64,000 nt of DNA from Lachnospiraceae bacterium. Its GTDB lineage: Bacteria > Bacillota > Clostridia > Lachnospirales > Lachnospiraceae. This document shows positions 26,083-35,310 of the stretch, piece after piece. The notes under the pieces are model-generated. The model did not search any database, was not told where the DNA came from, and was given only the letters and a program-made list of their open reading frames with translations. The position numbers and the translations under genes were made by a program. Each line of letters starts with the position of its first letter. The stretch's first letter is position 1. The stretch is from NCBI GenBank assembly GCA_015056735.1, contig SVFT01000007.1, forward strand, positions 103,538-167,537, in the 5' to 3' direction.

Positions 26083-28320
26083 TTGGAAGACAGAATCATC
26101 AAAACAGAATATTCCGAAGTGATGCAGAAATCCTACATCGACTATGCCATGAGTGTTATCATCGCCCGTGCGCTTCCGGATATCCGTGACGGCTTAAAGC
26201 CGGTGCAGAGGCGTACGCTTTATGATATGTATGAACTTGGCATTCGCGCTGACAGACCGTATCGAAAGAGCGCGCGTATCGTCGGCGATACCATGGGTAA
26301 GTACCACCCGCATGGCGACAGTTCGATTTACGATGCGCTTGTTGTCATGGCGCAGGATTTTAAAAAAGGACTTCCTCTGATCGACGGACACGGCAACTTC
26401 GGCAGTATCGAAGGTGACGGCGCCGCTGCGATGCGTTATACGGAAGCGAGACTGCAGAAGATCACGGAAGAAGCGTTCCTTTCCGACCTCGACAAAGATG
26501 TTGTTGACTTTATGCCCAACTTTGACGAGACGGAAAAAGAGCCTGTCGTCCTGCCTGTCATGATCCCGAATTTCCTGATCAACGGATCTGAGGGTATTGC
26601 TGTCGGAATGGCGACCAGTGCGCCGCCGCATAATCTTTCCGAAGTGATCGATGCAATGAAGGCCTATATGCGTGATGAATCCATCACAACCAAAGGTCTC
26701 ATGAAATATATGAAAGGTCCTGATTTTCCAACAGGCGGTATCGTAGTCAATGAGTCCGAACTGCAGGAGATCTATGAGACAGGCGTCGGCAAGATCAGAC
26801 TTCGCGGGAAGGTAGAGGTTGAGAAGGGAAAAAACGGTCATATCAATCTGGTGATCTCCGAGATCCCCTATACGATGATCGGCGCCAATATAGCGAAGTT
26901 CCTGCAGGATGTCGCGAATCTTTCCGAGACGAAAAAAACACAGGATATCGTAGACATCTCCAACCAGTCTTCCAAGGAAGGCATCCGGATCGTTATCGAG
27001 CTCAAAAAAGATACGGATGTTGAGAATTTTAAGAACCTGCTGTATAAAAAGACCAAACTTGAAGATACGTTCGGCGTCAATATGCTTGCGGTCTATAACG
27101 GACGTCCCGAGACGATGGGACTCCGTCAGATCCTGCAGGCCAATGTTGATTTTGCTTTTGAAGTAACACGAAGAAAATATACGACACTCCTGCAAAGAGA
27201 GCAGGAGAGGCGCGAGATACAGGAAGGTCTGATCAGAGCCTGCAATGTCATCGATCTTGTGATCGAGATCCTGCGCGGATCCAAAGACCGCGCGATGGCC
27301 AAGGCGTGCCTTGTGGAAGGAAAGACGGATGGGATCAAATTCCGGTCCAAGGAATCCCGTATCATGGCGCAGATGCTCCTTTTCACTGAAAAGCAGGCTA
27401 ATGCGATCCTGGAGATGCGCCTTTACAAACTGATTGGGTTAGAGCTTGACGCACTCGTTAAGGAACATGATGAGACGATCGCAAATATCTATCGCTATGA
27501 GGATATCCTAGAGCGAAAAGAGTCGATGGCGCAGGTGATCATGTCCGAACTCGATGGCTACAAAAAGGCATACGGTCGTCCTCGCCGTACTACGCTCACC
27601 GATGCGGAAGAAGCCGTATTTGAAGAGAAGAAACCCGAAGAGATGGATGTTGTCTTCATGATGGATCGCTTCGGATACGCAAAGACGGTCGATGTGTCTG
27701 TTTACGAACGTAATAAGGAAGCCGCCGATGCGGAAAACAAATATATCTTTACCTGTAAGAATATGGGGAAGGTCTGTCTGTTTACAGATACCGGGACCCT
27801 TCATACGATCAAAGTGATGGATCTTCCATACGGTAAGTTTCGAGATAAAGGGATTCCGATCGATAATGTGTCGAATTATGATTCTGCAAAAGAGAACGTG
27901 ATCTTTGTCGCTTCACAGGCTGACTTGAATCTATATCGACTGTTATTTGTTACAAGCCACGGCATGATCAAAGTCGTGAGCGGCGGTGAATTTGACGTAT
28001 CCAAACGAATGGTGGCCGCTACGAAGCTGAGTGAAGACGATACCCTGTTAAAGGTAGCGATCCTTTCCGAGCAGCGCAATGTGATCCTGCACAGCAAAGC
28101 GGGATATTTTCTGCGATTCCCGATCGAAGAGATCCCGGAAATGAAAAAGACGGCAGTCGGTGTGCGAGGGATGAAACTGTCCGATAAGGAAACACTAGAG
28201 GATGTCTATTTTTCTCAGAATGCCGTTGAGTCTTCGATCGTATATAATGAAAAGACAATAGAACTGAACAAGATCAAACTCGGAAGCCGTGGCGGCCGGG
28301 GGACAAAGATCAGAACATAG
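26083..28320 (+). CDS. parC: Type IIA DNA topoisomerase subunit A (topoisomerase IV ParC-like, TTG start)
   Basis: A 745-residue breakage-reunion subunit. The catalytic Tyr is Y119 in AAAMRYTEARL; the quinolone region reads HPHGDSSIYDALV with Ser and Asp at the resistance positions in the sensitive form. The C-terminal blades are shorter than in GyrA and no QRRGGKG GyrA box appears in its usual place; the protein ends in a Gly/Arg tail (GSRGGRGTKIRT). The TTG start at 26083 has TAGGAGGA 8 bases upstream. It is coupled to the B subunit (19-base gap). Confidence 0.75.
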   Translation: MEDRIIKTEYSEVMQKSYIDYAMSVIIARALPDIRDGLKPVQRRTLYDMYELGIRADRPYRKSARIVGDTMGKYHPHGDSSIYDALVVMAQDFKKGLPLIDGHGNFGSIEGDGAAAMRYTEARLQKITEEAFLSDLDKDVVDFMPNFDETEKEPVVLPVMIPNFLINGSEGIAVGMATSAPPHNLSEVIDAMKAYMRDESITTKGLMKYMKGPDFPTGGIVVNESELQEIYETGVGKIRLRGKVEVEKGKNGHINLVISEIPYTMIGANIAKFLQDVANLSETKKTQDIVDISNQSSKEGIRIVIELKKDTDVENFKNLLYKKTKLEDTFGVNMLAVYNGRPETMGLRQILQANVDFAFEVTRRKYTTLLQREQERREIQEGLIRACNVIDLVIEILRGSKDRAMAKACLVEGKTDGIKFRSKESRIMAQMLLFTEKQANAILEMRLYKLIGLELDALVKEHDETIANIYRYEDILERKESMAQVIMSELDGYKKAYGRPRRTTLTDAEEAVFEEKKPEEMDVVFMMDRFGYAKTVDVSVYERNKEAADAENKYIFTCKNMGKVCLFTDTGTLHTIKVMDLPYGKFRDKGIPIDNVSNYDSAKENVIFVASQADLNLYRLLFVTSHGMIKVVSGGEFDVSKRMVAATKLSEDDTLLKVAILSEQRNVILHSKAGYFLRFPIEEIPEMKKTAVGVRGMKLSDKETLEDVYFSQNAVESSIVYNEKTIELNKIKLGSRGGRGTKIRT

Positions 28321-28344
28321 CACCGGCTATTTTATGGAGCGATT

Positions 28345-28896
28345 ATGCGAGTGATTGCAGGAACAGCGCGCAGCCTGCCGCTGAAAACACCAAAGAGTGA
28401 TGCCACCAGACCGACAACGGATCGGATCAAAGAGACATTGTTTAATATGTTGCAGCCGTATATTCCCGGCGCGATCTTTATTGACTGCTTCAGCGGAAGC
28501 GGCGGGATCGGCATCGAAGCACTGAGTCGCGGAGCGCGTCATGCATACTTTATCGAAAAGGAGAAGGAGCCGCTTTCCTGTATCCGCGATAACCTCGCGT
28601 TTACGCATCTTGCGGACCGGGCAACGGTCCTTGCACGTGATGTCTCCGTATCACTTTATGAGATATCCGAAAAGACAGCGGATGTTATTTTTATGGACCC
28701 TCCATATGATGAACATCTTGAAGAGCAGGTTTTAAAAAAACTTTCCGAAATGCACTATGTGGATGAAGAGACGCTGATCGTTGTGGAAGCATCGCTTCAC
28801 ACTGATTTTGAATATCTTGATGCGCTTGGCTTTGGCATCATGAAAGAAAAGCGTTATAAGACCAATAAGCACGTCTTTATCAGAAAGAGAGGCTGA
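28345..28896 (+). CDS. rsmD: 16S rRNA (guanine966-N2)-methyltransferase RsmD
   Basis: A 183-residue Rossmann methyltransferase. MRVIAGTARSLPLKTP is the family start, DCFSGSGGIGIEALSRGA is the SAM-binding loop and IFMDPPYDEHLEE carries the catalytic (D/N)PPY motif. It methylates G966 of 16S rRNA. The next gene, coaD, begins 3 bases later, the usual Firmicutes pairing. Confidence 0.96.
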   Translation: MRVIAGTARSLPLKTPKSDATRPTTDRIKETLFNMLQPYIPGAIFIDCFSGSGGIGIEALSRGARHAYFIEKEKEPLSCIRDNLAFTHLADRATVLARDVSVSLYEISEKTADVIFMDPPYDEHLEEQVLKKLSEMHYVDEETLIVVEASLHTDFEYLDALGFGIMKEKRYKTNKHVFIRKRG

Positions 28897-28899
28897 CAC

Positions 28900-29397
28900 A
28901 TGAAAAAAGCGATCTATCCCGGCAGCTTTGACCCGATCACGTTCGGACACATGGATATCATTAAAAGAGCGTCCAATATCTTTGATGAACTGACGATTCT
29001 TGTCCTGACCAACGTCAGAAAGACTCCGTTGTTTTCTGCCGATGAACGTGTTAAAATACTTGAAGAAGTCACAAAAGACATGCCGAATGTCAAGGTCGGC
29101 TGCTTTGACGGACTTCTTGTCGATTATGCGAAGAAGAACGATGTTCATGTCGTGATCCGAGGTCTTCGTGCGATCACGGACTTTGAATATGAATTGCAGA
29201 CAGCTCAGACGAACAGGCTTTTGTCGCAGGGATCTTTGGACACCATGTTTTTGACGACCAGTTTGGAGTATGCGTATTTAAGTTCCACCACAGTAAAGGA
29301 GATCGCAAGTTTTGGCGGCGACATTTCGAAATGTGTTCCCGATTTTGTCGCGCAGATGATTTTTACCAAATACGGGGTAGTGAAGAATGAGCAGTAA
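28900..29397 (+). CDS. coaD: Phosphopantetheine adenylyltransferase
   Basis: A 165-residue nucleotidyltransferase for the penultimate step of coenzyme A synthesis. The (T/H)xGH site is in [31 protein letters not shown] is the middle signature and the C-terminal [16 protein letters not shown] closes the ATP site. Length is normal. The end overlaps the next gene by 11 bases. Confidence 0.97.
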   Translation: MKKAIYPGSFDPITFGHMDIIKRASNIFDELTILVLTNVRKTPLFSADERVKILEEVTKDMPNVKVGCFDGLLVDYAKKNDVHVVIRGLRAITDFEYELQTAQTNRLLSQGSLDTMFLTTSLEYAYLSSTTVKEIASFGGDISKCVPDFVAQMIFTKYGVVKNEQ

Positions 29398-29992
29398 GAT
29401 TGAACAATGCATTGATGAAATCGAAGAGTACATCGACAGTTGTAAATATCAGGCGTTATCTCAAACGAAGATCATTGTTAACAAGGAAACGATCGATGAG
29501 CTCCTTCGCGAACTTCGTATGAAGACACCGGATGAGCTGAAGCGTGTTCAGAAGATCATCAGCAACCAGGAAGCGATCCTGAATGATGCAAAGAAAAAGG
29601 CTGAAGCGTTGATCGAAGCCGCTACTGTTCAGACGAACGAGCTGATCAGTGAGCATGAGATCATGCAGCAGGCATATGCGCAGGCCAATGAGGTTGTTAC
29701 ACTTGCATCACAGCAGGCCAAAGAGATCCTTGATAATGCTACCAGAGAAGCAAACGAAGTCAGAACAGCCGCTATGCAGTATACGGATGATATGCTCGGA
29801 AAGCTTGAAGCGATCATTTCCGAATCGATGAACGGATGTGATACGCAATACAGAAATCTTCTTGGTGTTTTAAAGAATTGCGATGATATCGTTCATACGA
29901 ACCGCATGGAGCTTCATCCCGAAATGCTGACAGCCGATGAAGCGGATATGGAAGGCGGCTCCGAAACGAAATTATCCGTTGATATGATCTAA
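29387..29992 (+). CDS. Coiled-coil protein, DivIVA/ATP-synthase-b-like, function unknown
   Basis: A 201-residue soluble protein. A central coiled coil runs from about 50 to 145, rich in Ala, Glu and Gln ([31 protein letters not shown]), the pattern seen in DivIVA and V-type ATPase E subunits. The C-terminus is acidic. A protein of this kind often follows rsmD-coaD in Clostridia, where it carries a generic label. A part in division or envelope organisation is a guess. It overlaps coaD by 11 bases, and a strong terminator follows. Confidence 0.6.
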   Translation: MSSKIEQCIDEIEEYIDSCKYQALSQTKIIVNKETIDELLRELRMKTPDELKRVQKIISNQEAILNDAKKKAEALIEAATVQTNELISEHEIMQQAYAQANEVVTLASQQAKEILDNATREANEVRTAAMQYTDDMLGKLEAIISESMNGCDTQYRNLLGVLKNCDDIVHTNRMELHPEMLTADEADMEGGSETKLSVDMI

Positions 29993-30007
29993 TGAAGAAT
30001 ATTGGGA

Positions 30008-30038
30008 AAAAGGGCAGGCGGTCACTTGCCCTTTTTTT
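30008..30038 (+). terminator. Terminator after the coiled-coil gene
   Basis: An 11-bp stem including AAAGGGCA/TGCCCTTT (30008-30018 with 30025-30035), 6-base loop and a run of seven T. The next gene starts only 18 bases beyond the T run. Confidence 0.9.
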
Positions 30039-30056
30039 ACTTAAGAAAGGATACCA

Positions 30057-31073
30057 ATGAAGAAAAAGTTCATGAAGCTCCTGGGGCTTGTTTTTTTATG
30101 CTTAATGACCGTGCTTTTTATACCGAATAAAACAGAAGCAAAGAATGTTACTGTCATGCTCGATCCGGGACATGGTGGAACGAATCTTGGCGGTCAGGTT
30201 CCCGGCTATGATGAAAAGGATCTGACGCTTGTTCTTGCAAATTGTGTTAAGCAGGAACTGGAAAAGTTTGACGGGATCACGGTGCTGATGACGCGTTATG
30301 ATGATGAGGAGATCAGCCTTGCGGATCGCCCTAAGCGTGCGAAGGATGCGGGAGCAGATTATTTTATCAGTCTTCATTTTAACAAAGCGGTTCCGAATGC
30401 ACTTTACGGCGCAGAGGTCTGGATCCCTTCAAGCGGAGAGCATTATGTAAAAGGCTTTGCGCTCGGTGATCTTGTTTTAAATGAACTGTGTGATACATTT
30501 GGGATCTATAGAAGAGGGATCAAAACAAGGGTAAAAGAAGGCCTGACTGAGTATTACGGTGTTCTTCGCGCAGCAGAAGAACTGGATATCCCTTCTGTTC
30601 TCATTGAGCATTGTCATATCGATAATCCGGAAGATGACGCCTATTGGCGGACACCTAAATCTCTTGCGATGCTTGGAAAACTGGATGCGACTGCGATCGC
30701 AAAATACTTTGGGCTGCGTTCCAAAGACGGTCAGATTGATTATTCCGGCCGGCCTAAAGCACAGGTGCCGCTTCCTGCGTCGCATGTCATTCAGGATCTC
30801 ACACCGCCCGAACGGGTCATGCTTGAATTTGTTAAAAAGGAAGGACAGACAAGCATTTTCAATCTGACCGCGATCGACAAAGGGTCACCGATTCTGTATT
30901 ACAGCATCAGTAAAGACGGCGGCGCGACATGGTCACAGTACTATCGTTTTCAGGTGAAAGGACTGAACGGGAATACGCTTCCGATCAAGGTTAAAGGTCC
31001 CGTAGATAATCTTCGCGTACGCGTATACAATACATATGATCTTTGCAGCGAGGCAGCCTATGCGGCTGGATAA
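30057..31073 (+). CDS. Secreted N-acetylmuramoyl-L-alanine amidase (Amidase_3)
   Basis: A 338-residue exported protein with a signal peptide (MKKKFMKLLGLVFLCLMTVLF, cleavage near TEAK-N). The Amidase_3 domain (about 30-220) has VMLDPGHGGTNLGG (first Zn His), a Glu in GYDEKDLTL, and ISLHFNKA (second Zn His). The catalytic Glu region, usually EtGFxxN, reads IEHCHIDN: Glu and Asn remain but two positions differ. About 110 C-terminal residues resemble no domain I recognise. It should cut the peptide stem from peptidoglycan. The terminator just upstream leaves little room for a promoter. Confidence 0.9.
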   Translation: MKKKFMKLLGLVFLCLMTVLFIPNKTEAKNVTVMLDPGHGGTNLGGQVPGYDEKDLTLVLANCVKQELEKFDGITVLMTRYDDEEISLADRPKRAKDAGADYFISLHFNKAVPNALYGAEVWIPSSGEHYVKGFALGDLVLNELCDTFGIYRRGIKTRVKEGLTEYYGVLRAAEELDIPSVLIEHCHIDNPEDDAYWRTPKSLAMLGKLDATAIAKYFGLRSKDGQIDYSGRPKAQVPLPASHVIQDLTPPERVMLEFVKKEGQTSIFNLTAIDKGSPILYYSISKDGGATWSQYYRFQVKGLNGNTLPIKVKGPVDNLRVRVYNTYDLCSEAAYAAG

Positions 31074-31779
31074 GTTTCTGGCTGATGCCGGTTGCGGCTC
31101 AAGGAGTGATGTTAAGAATGGTATTCGTAAAGGTCTTGTCAGAGTAAATGACATAGTCACGAAGGATCCGCGAATGCAGGTTGCGGAAACGGACCACGTT
31201 CTTTATAACGGAACACACGTTATTTATGAACGCTTTGTTTATTACATGCTGAATAAACCGTCAGGAGTGGTCTCGGCAACGAGAGATCGTCATGACAAAA
31301 CGGTGCTTGATCTATTGGCGGGAGAGAATTTGAAGGATGTCTCACCGGTAGGCAGACTTGATAAGGATACCGAAGGTTTGCTGCTTCTGACCAATGACGG
31401 TGCGCTTGCGCACAGACTGCTTTCACCGTCGCATCATGTTGCAAAGAAGTATCTTGTGTATCTGGATCATCCGGTTTCCGCTGAGGATATTGCTAAGATC
31501 ACAGCAGGTCTTCCGATCGGGGATGGCGATGTAAGTGCACCTTCGATCCTGTCACAAGCAGAAGATGATGATCCGTGTCATGTCTGTCTGACGATTACAG
31601 AAGGAAAGTATCACGAAGTGAAGCGTATATTTGAAGCTGTTTACAATCGCGTGCTATTTTTAAAGCGGATTTCCATGGGGAGTCTCATTCTGGATGAGTC
31701 ACTTATGCCCGGAACTTATCGCAGACTGACGGAAGTAGAGTTAAAAGAATTGCAGGAGAGCAGCTATGCTACAAAATAA
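31060..31779 (+). CDS. Pseudouridine synthase of the RsuA/RluB family
   Basis: A 239-residue enzyme. An N-terminal S4 domain (MRLDKFLADAGCGSRSDVKNGIRKGLVRVN) is followed by the synthase domain with catalytic Asp in PVGRLDKDTEGLLLLTNDG and the end EGKYHEVKRIF. The S4 spacing and length suit RsuA (16S U516) more than RluB. The ATG at 31060 overlaps the amidase end by 14 bases, with GAGG 6 bases upstream. Confidence 0.92.
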   Translation: MRLDKFLADAGCGSRSDVKNGIRKGLVRVNDIVTKDPRMQVAETDHVLYNGTHVIYERFVYYMLNKPSGVVSATRDRHDKTVLDLLAGENLKDVSPVGRLDKDTEGLLLLTNDGALAHRLLSPSHHVAKKYLVYLDHPVSAEDIAKITAGLPIGDGDVSAPSILSQAEDDDPCHVCLTITEGKYHEVKRIFEAVYNRVLFLKRISMGSLILDESLMPGTYRRLTEVELKELQESSYATK

Positions 31780-32410
31780 AAAAGCACTGATCTTCGATCT
31801 GGACGGTTCTCTGGCCGATTCCATGTGGATGTGGAAGCAGATCGATATCGAATATCTGGCAAGGTTTGATCTGGAAAATCCAAGTGACCTGCAGCCTGCC
31901 ATTGAGGGAATGAGTTTTACGGAAGTGGCGGTTTATTTCAAGGAACGTTTTCACATCGATCGGTCCATTGAGGAGATTAAGGCTGACTGGATCGAGATGG
32001 CCTGGGAAAAATATCGTGACGATGTCACTTTAAAACCCGGAGCGCTTTCGTTGCTTGATCATTGTAAGGAACACGGCATCAAGCTGGGGATCGGTACCAG
32101 CAACAGCAGGGAGCTTGTTGAGATGTTCCTCGATAAGCGAGGCGTCCGATCTTATTTTGACTGTATTATGACGGCGTGTGATGTTGCGAAAGGCAAGCCG
32201 GCGCCGGACATCTATTTGAAGGTTGCACAGGAGCTTCAGGTAGAGCCTAAGGACTGCCTTGTATTTGAAGATCTTGTTCTGGGCATTACGGCCGCAAAAG
32301 ATGCCGGCATGGAAGTCTGCGCCGTGGAAGATGATTACTCACTCTACCAGCGTGATGAAAAAATGCGCTCGGCAGATTACTATATCAATGATTTTGTCGG
32401 GATTGCATGA
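31766..32410 (+). CDS. HAD-superfamily phosphatase (beta-phosphoglucomutase-like)
   Basis: A 214-residue HAD hydrolase with a helical cap. Motif I is IFDLDGSLADS (nucleophile and acid Asp both present), motif II GIGTSNSRE, motif III Lys in AKGKPAPDIY and motif IV VFEDLVLGITAAKDAGM. This is the subfamily of beta-phosphoglucomutase and small-sugar phosphatases; the substrate cannot be told. It overlaps the pseudouridine synthase by 14 bases. Confidence 0.9.
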   Translation: MLQNKKALIFDLDGSLADSMWMWKQIDIEYLARFDLENPSDLQPAIEGMSFTEVAVYFKERFHIDRSIEEIKADWIEMAWEKYRDDVTLKPGALSLLDHCKEHGIKLGIGTSNSRELVEMFLDKRGVRSYFDCIMTACDVAKGKPAPDIYLKVAQELQVEPKDCLVFEDLVLGITAAKDAGMEVCAVEDDYSLYQRDEKMRSADYYINDFVGIA

Positions 32411-32453
32411 CGTAAGTTCTTTAAACTTTTGATCGCAGAAAAGAGGATTGTCT

Positions 32454-33215
32454 ATGAACATTATGATCGTAACCGGTGCTTCTTCAGGGATCGGACGGGA
32501 ATTCGCCCGCTATGCGGACGGTAGATATCGCGGTATTGATGAGATCTGGCTGATCGCCAGAAGGAAAGAAGCCTTAGACTCACTTGCAAATTCTTTAAAG
32601 ACACCCTGCAAGATTTTTGCGATGGATCTGACGGATCGTGATGCGATCAGTCGCTTATCCGATATCCTTGCAATCGCATCTCCCAGGATCAGGATACTGA
32701 TCAATGCTGCCGGTCTTGGGTATCTTGGCCGCTGTGATTCCATTCCGCTCGATGACCAGCGTCATGAGATCGACTTAAATGCGATCGCGCTTACTGAGAT
32801 CACTACGATTTGCCTTCCGTATATGCATAAAGGAAGCAGAGTGATCCAGATGGCCTCGGCTGCCGCCTTTTTACCGCAGCCGAAATTTGCTGTTTATGCT
32901 GCAACGAAGGCGTATGTATTGTTCTATTCTAAGGCTCTGGCAGAAGAAGTACGAAAGAAAGGCATTTACATAACAAGCGTTTGCCCCGGACCGGTCGACA
33001 CCCCGTTCTTTGATCTGGCAGAAAAATATGCGGCCTCACCTGTTTTAAAGAATCTTTTTCGCATCAGTCCGGAAAAGGTTGTTCGCTGTGCGTTTCACGC
33101 ATCTAAATCGCGGAAGAGCGTATGCGTTCCCGGCTTCTTTATGAAAATTTTTCACATATCCTGTAAAATGCTTCCTCATGCGCTGTTCATGCCGATATTA
33201 CGGAGATCGTTATGA
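32454..33215 (+). CDS. Short-chain dehydrogenase/reductase
   Basis: A 253-residue SDR. The dinucleotide loop is VTGASSGIGREF, the structural motif is INAAGLGYLG and the catalytic pair is Y-x3-K in VYAATKAYVLFYS; PGPVDTPFF follows. It resembles the classical SDRs of YqjQ/DltE type. The substrate is unknown. ATG 32454 is favoured by AGAGGA (32442-32447); TTG 32448 lies too close to it. It overlaps the next gene by 4 bases. Confidence 0.88.
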   Translation: MNIMIVTGASSGIGREFARYADGRYRGIDEIWLIARRKEALDSLANSLKTPCKIFAMDLTDRDAISRLSDILAIASPRIRILINAAGLGYLGRCDSIPLDDQRHEIDLNAIALTEITTICLPYMHKGSRVIQMASAAAFLPQPKFAVYAATKAYVLFYSKALAEEVRKKGIYITSVCPGPVDTPFFDLAEKYAASPVLKNLFRISPEKVVRCAFHASKSRKSVCVPGFFMKIFHISCKMLPHALFMPILRRSL

Positions 33216-33769
33216 TGGATAAAGGCATGTTCGGGCACCTGAAAAAACAATTGAAACGAGAGATCATAAAGACGATCCTCTTCTATGCGTTATGTCTGAT
33301 CATTTTTATAACGGGCGTAATTTATTTTGGGACACGCAATAACCTGATGACGGTCGTTGCTGCGGTCGGTTGCCTTCCTGCAGGCAAGAGTACGGTCAGC
33401 GTGATCATGTATCTGAAAGCCGGAAGGTGCTCCGAGATCGTCCATGATGCGGTTTCTGCTTTTAAGTGTGATGACTGCACTTTATATGATCTGTATTTGA
33501 CGGGGTATAAAAAGAACTTTCAGCTAAGCTGCGTGGTTGTGGCTGACAAGCACATTCTTGCTCTTTCGGAAGATGCCGGTATTTCCTGCCGTGAAGGCGA
33601 AGAACACATAGGCTCGATCCTTGACAGGAACAGTATACACGGGTTTCTTGTAAAGATCTTTACCGATCAGAATAAGTTTACGGACCGGATCGGACAACTC
33701 TGCGGTCCGGGAAAAGAACCGAAAACTGATGAAGAAGTAAAGCATATTCTTAAGAATATTTCACTGTAG
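33212..33769 (+). CDS. Hypothetical membrane protein with two predicted N-terminal helices
   Basis: A 185-residue protein I do not recognise. A basic amphipathic start (HLKKQLKREIIK) leads to a transmembrane helix (about 20-41, ILFYALCLIIFITGVIYFG) and a short second hydrophobic stretch (about 45-67) containing VGCLPAGKSTVSV, which looks like a P-loop by eye but lies in the hydrophobic region. The rest is a soluble domain of about 115 residues with paired cysteines (KCDDC) and no motif I know. It is coupled to the SDR gene (ATGA overlap) and 8 bases before a pseudouridine synthase. The ATG at 33215 is an equally possible start. Confidence 0.6.
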   Translation: MMDKGMFGHLKKQLKREIIKTILFYALCLIIFITGVIYFGTRNNLMTVVAAVGCLPAGKSTVSVIMYLKAGRCSEIVHDAVSAFKCDDCTLYDLYLTGYKKNFQLSCVVVADKHILALSEDAGISCREGEEHIGSILDRNSIHGFLVKIFTDQNKFTDRIGQLCGPGKEPKTDEEVKHILKNISL

Positions 33770-33777
33770 GTCCGGCC

Positions 33778-34773
33778 ATGAAAGAGATTCGCATTACAGC
33801 TTCGGATGAAAAGCAGAAGCTGATCAAATATTTGCATAAGTATTTTCAAGGGACATCGGATGGATTTCTTTATAAGATGCTCCGAAAGAAGAATATTGTC
33901 TTAAACGGCGCAAAAGCTGACGGGAAAGAACTTCTGAAAGAAGGAGATGTTCTTTCGGTCTATTTTTCGGAAGAGACTTTTGAAAAGCTCCGCGGAGATA
34001 TAGCCCTCCAGGATCCTGTCGTCTCAGACGGATCCGCAGCGTTTAAGCAGATCGGCGCGCTTCCTGTTGTGTTTGAGAATGAGCACATCATTCTTGTCAA
34101 TAAGCCGTCAGGGCTCTTAAGTCAGAAAGCTTCGGCATCCGATCTTTCACTGAATGAGTGGCTGATCGGATATCTTTTAGATCAGAGATCTCTGACAGTG
34201 GAAGATCTTCGCAGTTTTCATCCTTCTGTCTGCAACAGGCTTGACCGCAATACGAGCGGGCTTGTGATCTGCGGGAAGACACCGGTCGGCAGCCGGATCA
34301 TGAGCGCGATTTTGAAAGACCGTTCCGTTCATAAGTACTATCACCTTTTTGTGGAAGGCCATATGGAAAAGGGCGCGCATGTAAAGGGTTATCTGAAGAA
34401 AGACCATGAAACGAATAAGGTTTCCGTTCTGACTGCGCCGTCTGAAGACGCCGATGTCATTGAGACATCGTATCAGCCGATCAAGTATTTTCGCAGTAAA
34501 AACGCGACCCTTGTCGAAGCCTGCCTGATCACGGGGAAAACGCATCAGATCCGTGCACATCTTGCAAGTGAGGGCTTTCCGCTTGTCGGCGATCTGAAAT
34601 ACGGAAGCAAAGCCGATTCGGACAGAAGAAAGAAGGAAGATCATATCTTTTCACAGATGCTGCATGCGCATCACATTGTCTTTCCTGAGCTGCCGGCGCC
34701 TCTTTCAGGGCTTTCCGGTCAGACGTTTATTGCAGATGAACCGCATGAGTTTCTTGCGTTTCAGAGGGGATAA
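33778..34773 (+). CDS. Pseudouridine synthase of the RluA/RluD family
   Basis: A 331-residue enzyme with an S4 domain (about 1-70, DGFLYKMLRKKNIVLNGAK) and an RluA-type catalytic domain. The catalytic Asp is in CNRLDRNTSGLVICGK, and TGKTHQIRAHLASEGFPLVGD is the conserved C-terminal signature. RluC/RluD members modify 23S rRNA; exact sites are not predictable. It starts 8 bases after the membrane-protein gene. Confidence 0.93.
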   Translation: MKEIRITASDEKQKLIKYLHKYFQGTSDGFLYKMLRKKNIVLNGAKADGKELLKEGDVLSVYFSEETFEKLRGDIALQDPVVSDGSAAFKQIGALPVVFENEHIILVNKPSGLLSQKASASDLSLNEWLIGYLLDQRSLTVEDLRSFHPSVCNRLDRNTSGLVICGKTPVGSRIMSAILKDRSVHKYYHLFVEGHMEKGAHVKGYLKKDHETNKVSVLTAPSEDADVIETSYQPIKYFRSKNATLVEACLITGKTHQIRAHLASEGFPLVGDLKYGSKADSDRRKKEDHIFSQMLHAHHIVFPELPAPLSGLSGQTFIADEPHEFLAFQRG

Positions 34774-34776
34774 CAG

Positions 34777-35310
34777 ATGGCAACGTGGAATTCCAGGGGG
34801 CTTCGCGGGTCCACACTTGAAGACCTCATCAACAGAACGAATGAAAAGTATCGTGAGAACGGTCTTGCACTCATTCAAAAGATTCCGACACCGATCACGC
34901 CGATCACGATCGATAAGGAGCACAGACATATTACGCTGGCCTATTTTGACCAGAAATCAACCGTTGATTATATCGGTGCCGTGCAGGGAATTCCGGTGTG
35001 CTTCGATGCAAAGGAGAGTAACACCGACACATTCCGTCTTCAGAACATTCATGAGCATCAGGTCATATTCATGAAGGACTTTGAGAAGCAGGGCGGCATC
35101 GCATTTTTTCTTATATATTATACGGCTAAAGAGCTTTTCTACTATCTGCCGTTCCGTGACCTGCTCCCGTTCTGGGAACGGGCCCAAAACGGAGGCAGAA
35201 AGAGTTTTCGCTATGAAGAGCTCGATCCTTCCTATGTTCTTCCCAAAAAGAACGGGGTTTTCGTGTCATACCTAGATATGATCCAAAAGGATCTTGATGA
35301 AAGAGATTGA
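34777..35310 (+). CDS. recU: Holliday junction resolvase RecU
   Basis: A 177-residue PD-(D/E)XK resolvase of Gram-positive bacteria. It starts with NSRGLRGSTLEDLI (family NSRGxrGxxLE). The active-site residues are visible in STVDYIG (Asp) and CFDAKES (Asp-x-Lys). The stalk-region sequence QNIHEHQVIFMKDFEKQGGIAFFLI is typical. RecU usually lies beside the ponA penicillin-binding protein gene; here it follows rluD-like instead. Its stop codon is embedded in the next promoter. Confidence 0.95.
   Translation: MATWNSRGLRGSTLEDLINRTNEKYRENGLALIQKIPTPITPITIDKEHRHITLAYFDQKSTVDYIGAVQGIPVCFDAKESNTDTFRLQNIHEHQVIFMKDFEKQGGIAFFLIYYTAKELFYYLPFRDLLPFWERAQNGGRKSFRYEELDPSYVLPKKNGVFVSYLDMIQKDLDERD

Noticed and set aside
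33350..33410. GCLPAGKSTVS in the hypothetical membrane protein as a nucleotide-binding P-loop
   Set aside because: It does not fit GxxxxGK(S/T) with a preceding beta strand and lies in a hydrophobic segment; no Walker B follows.
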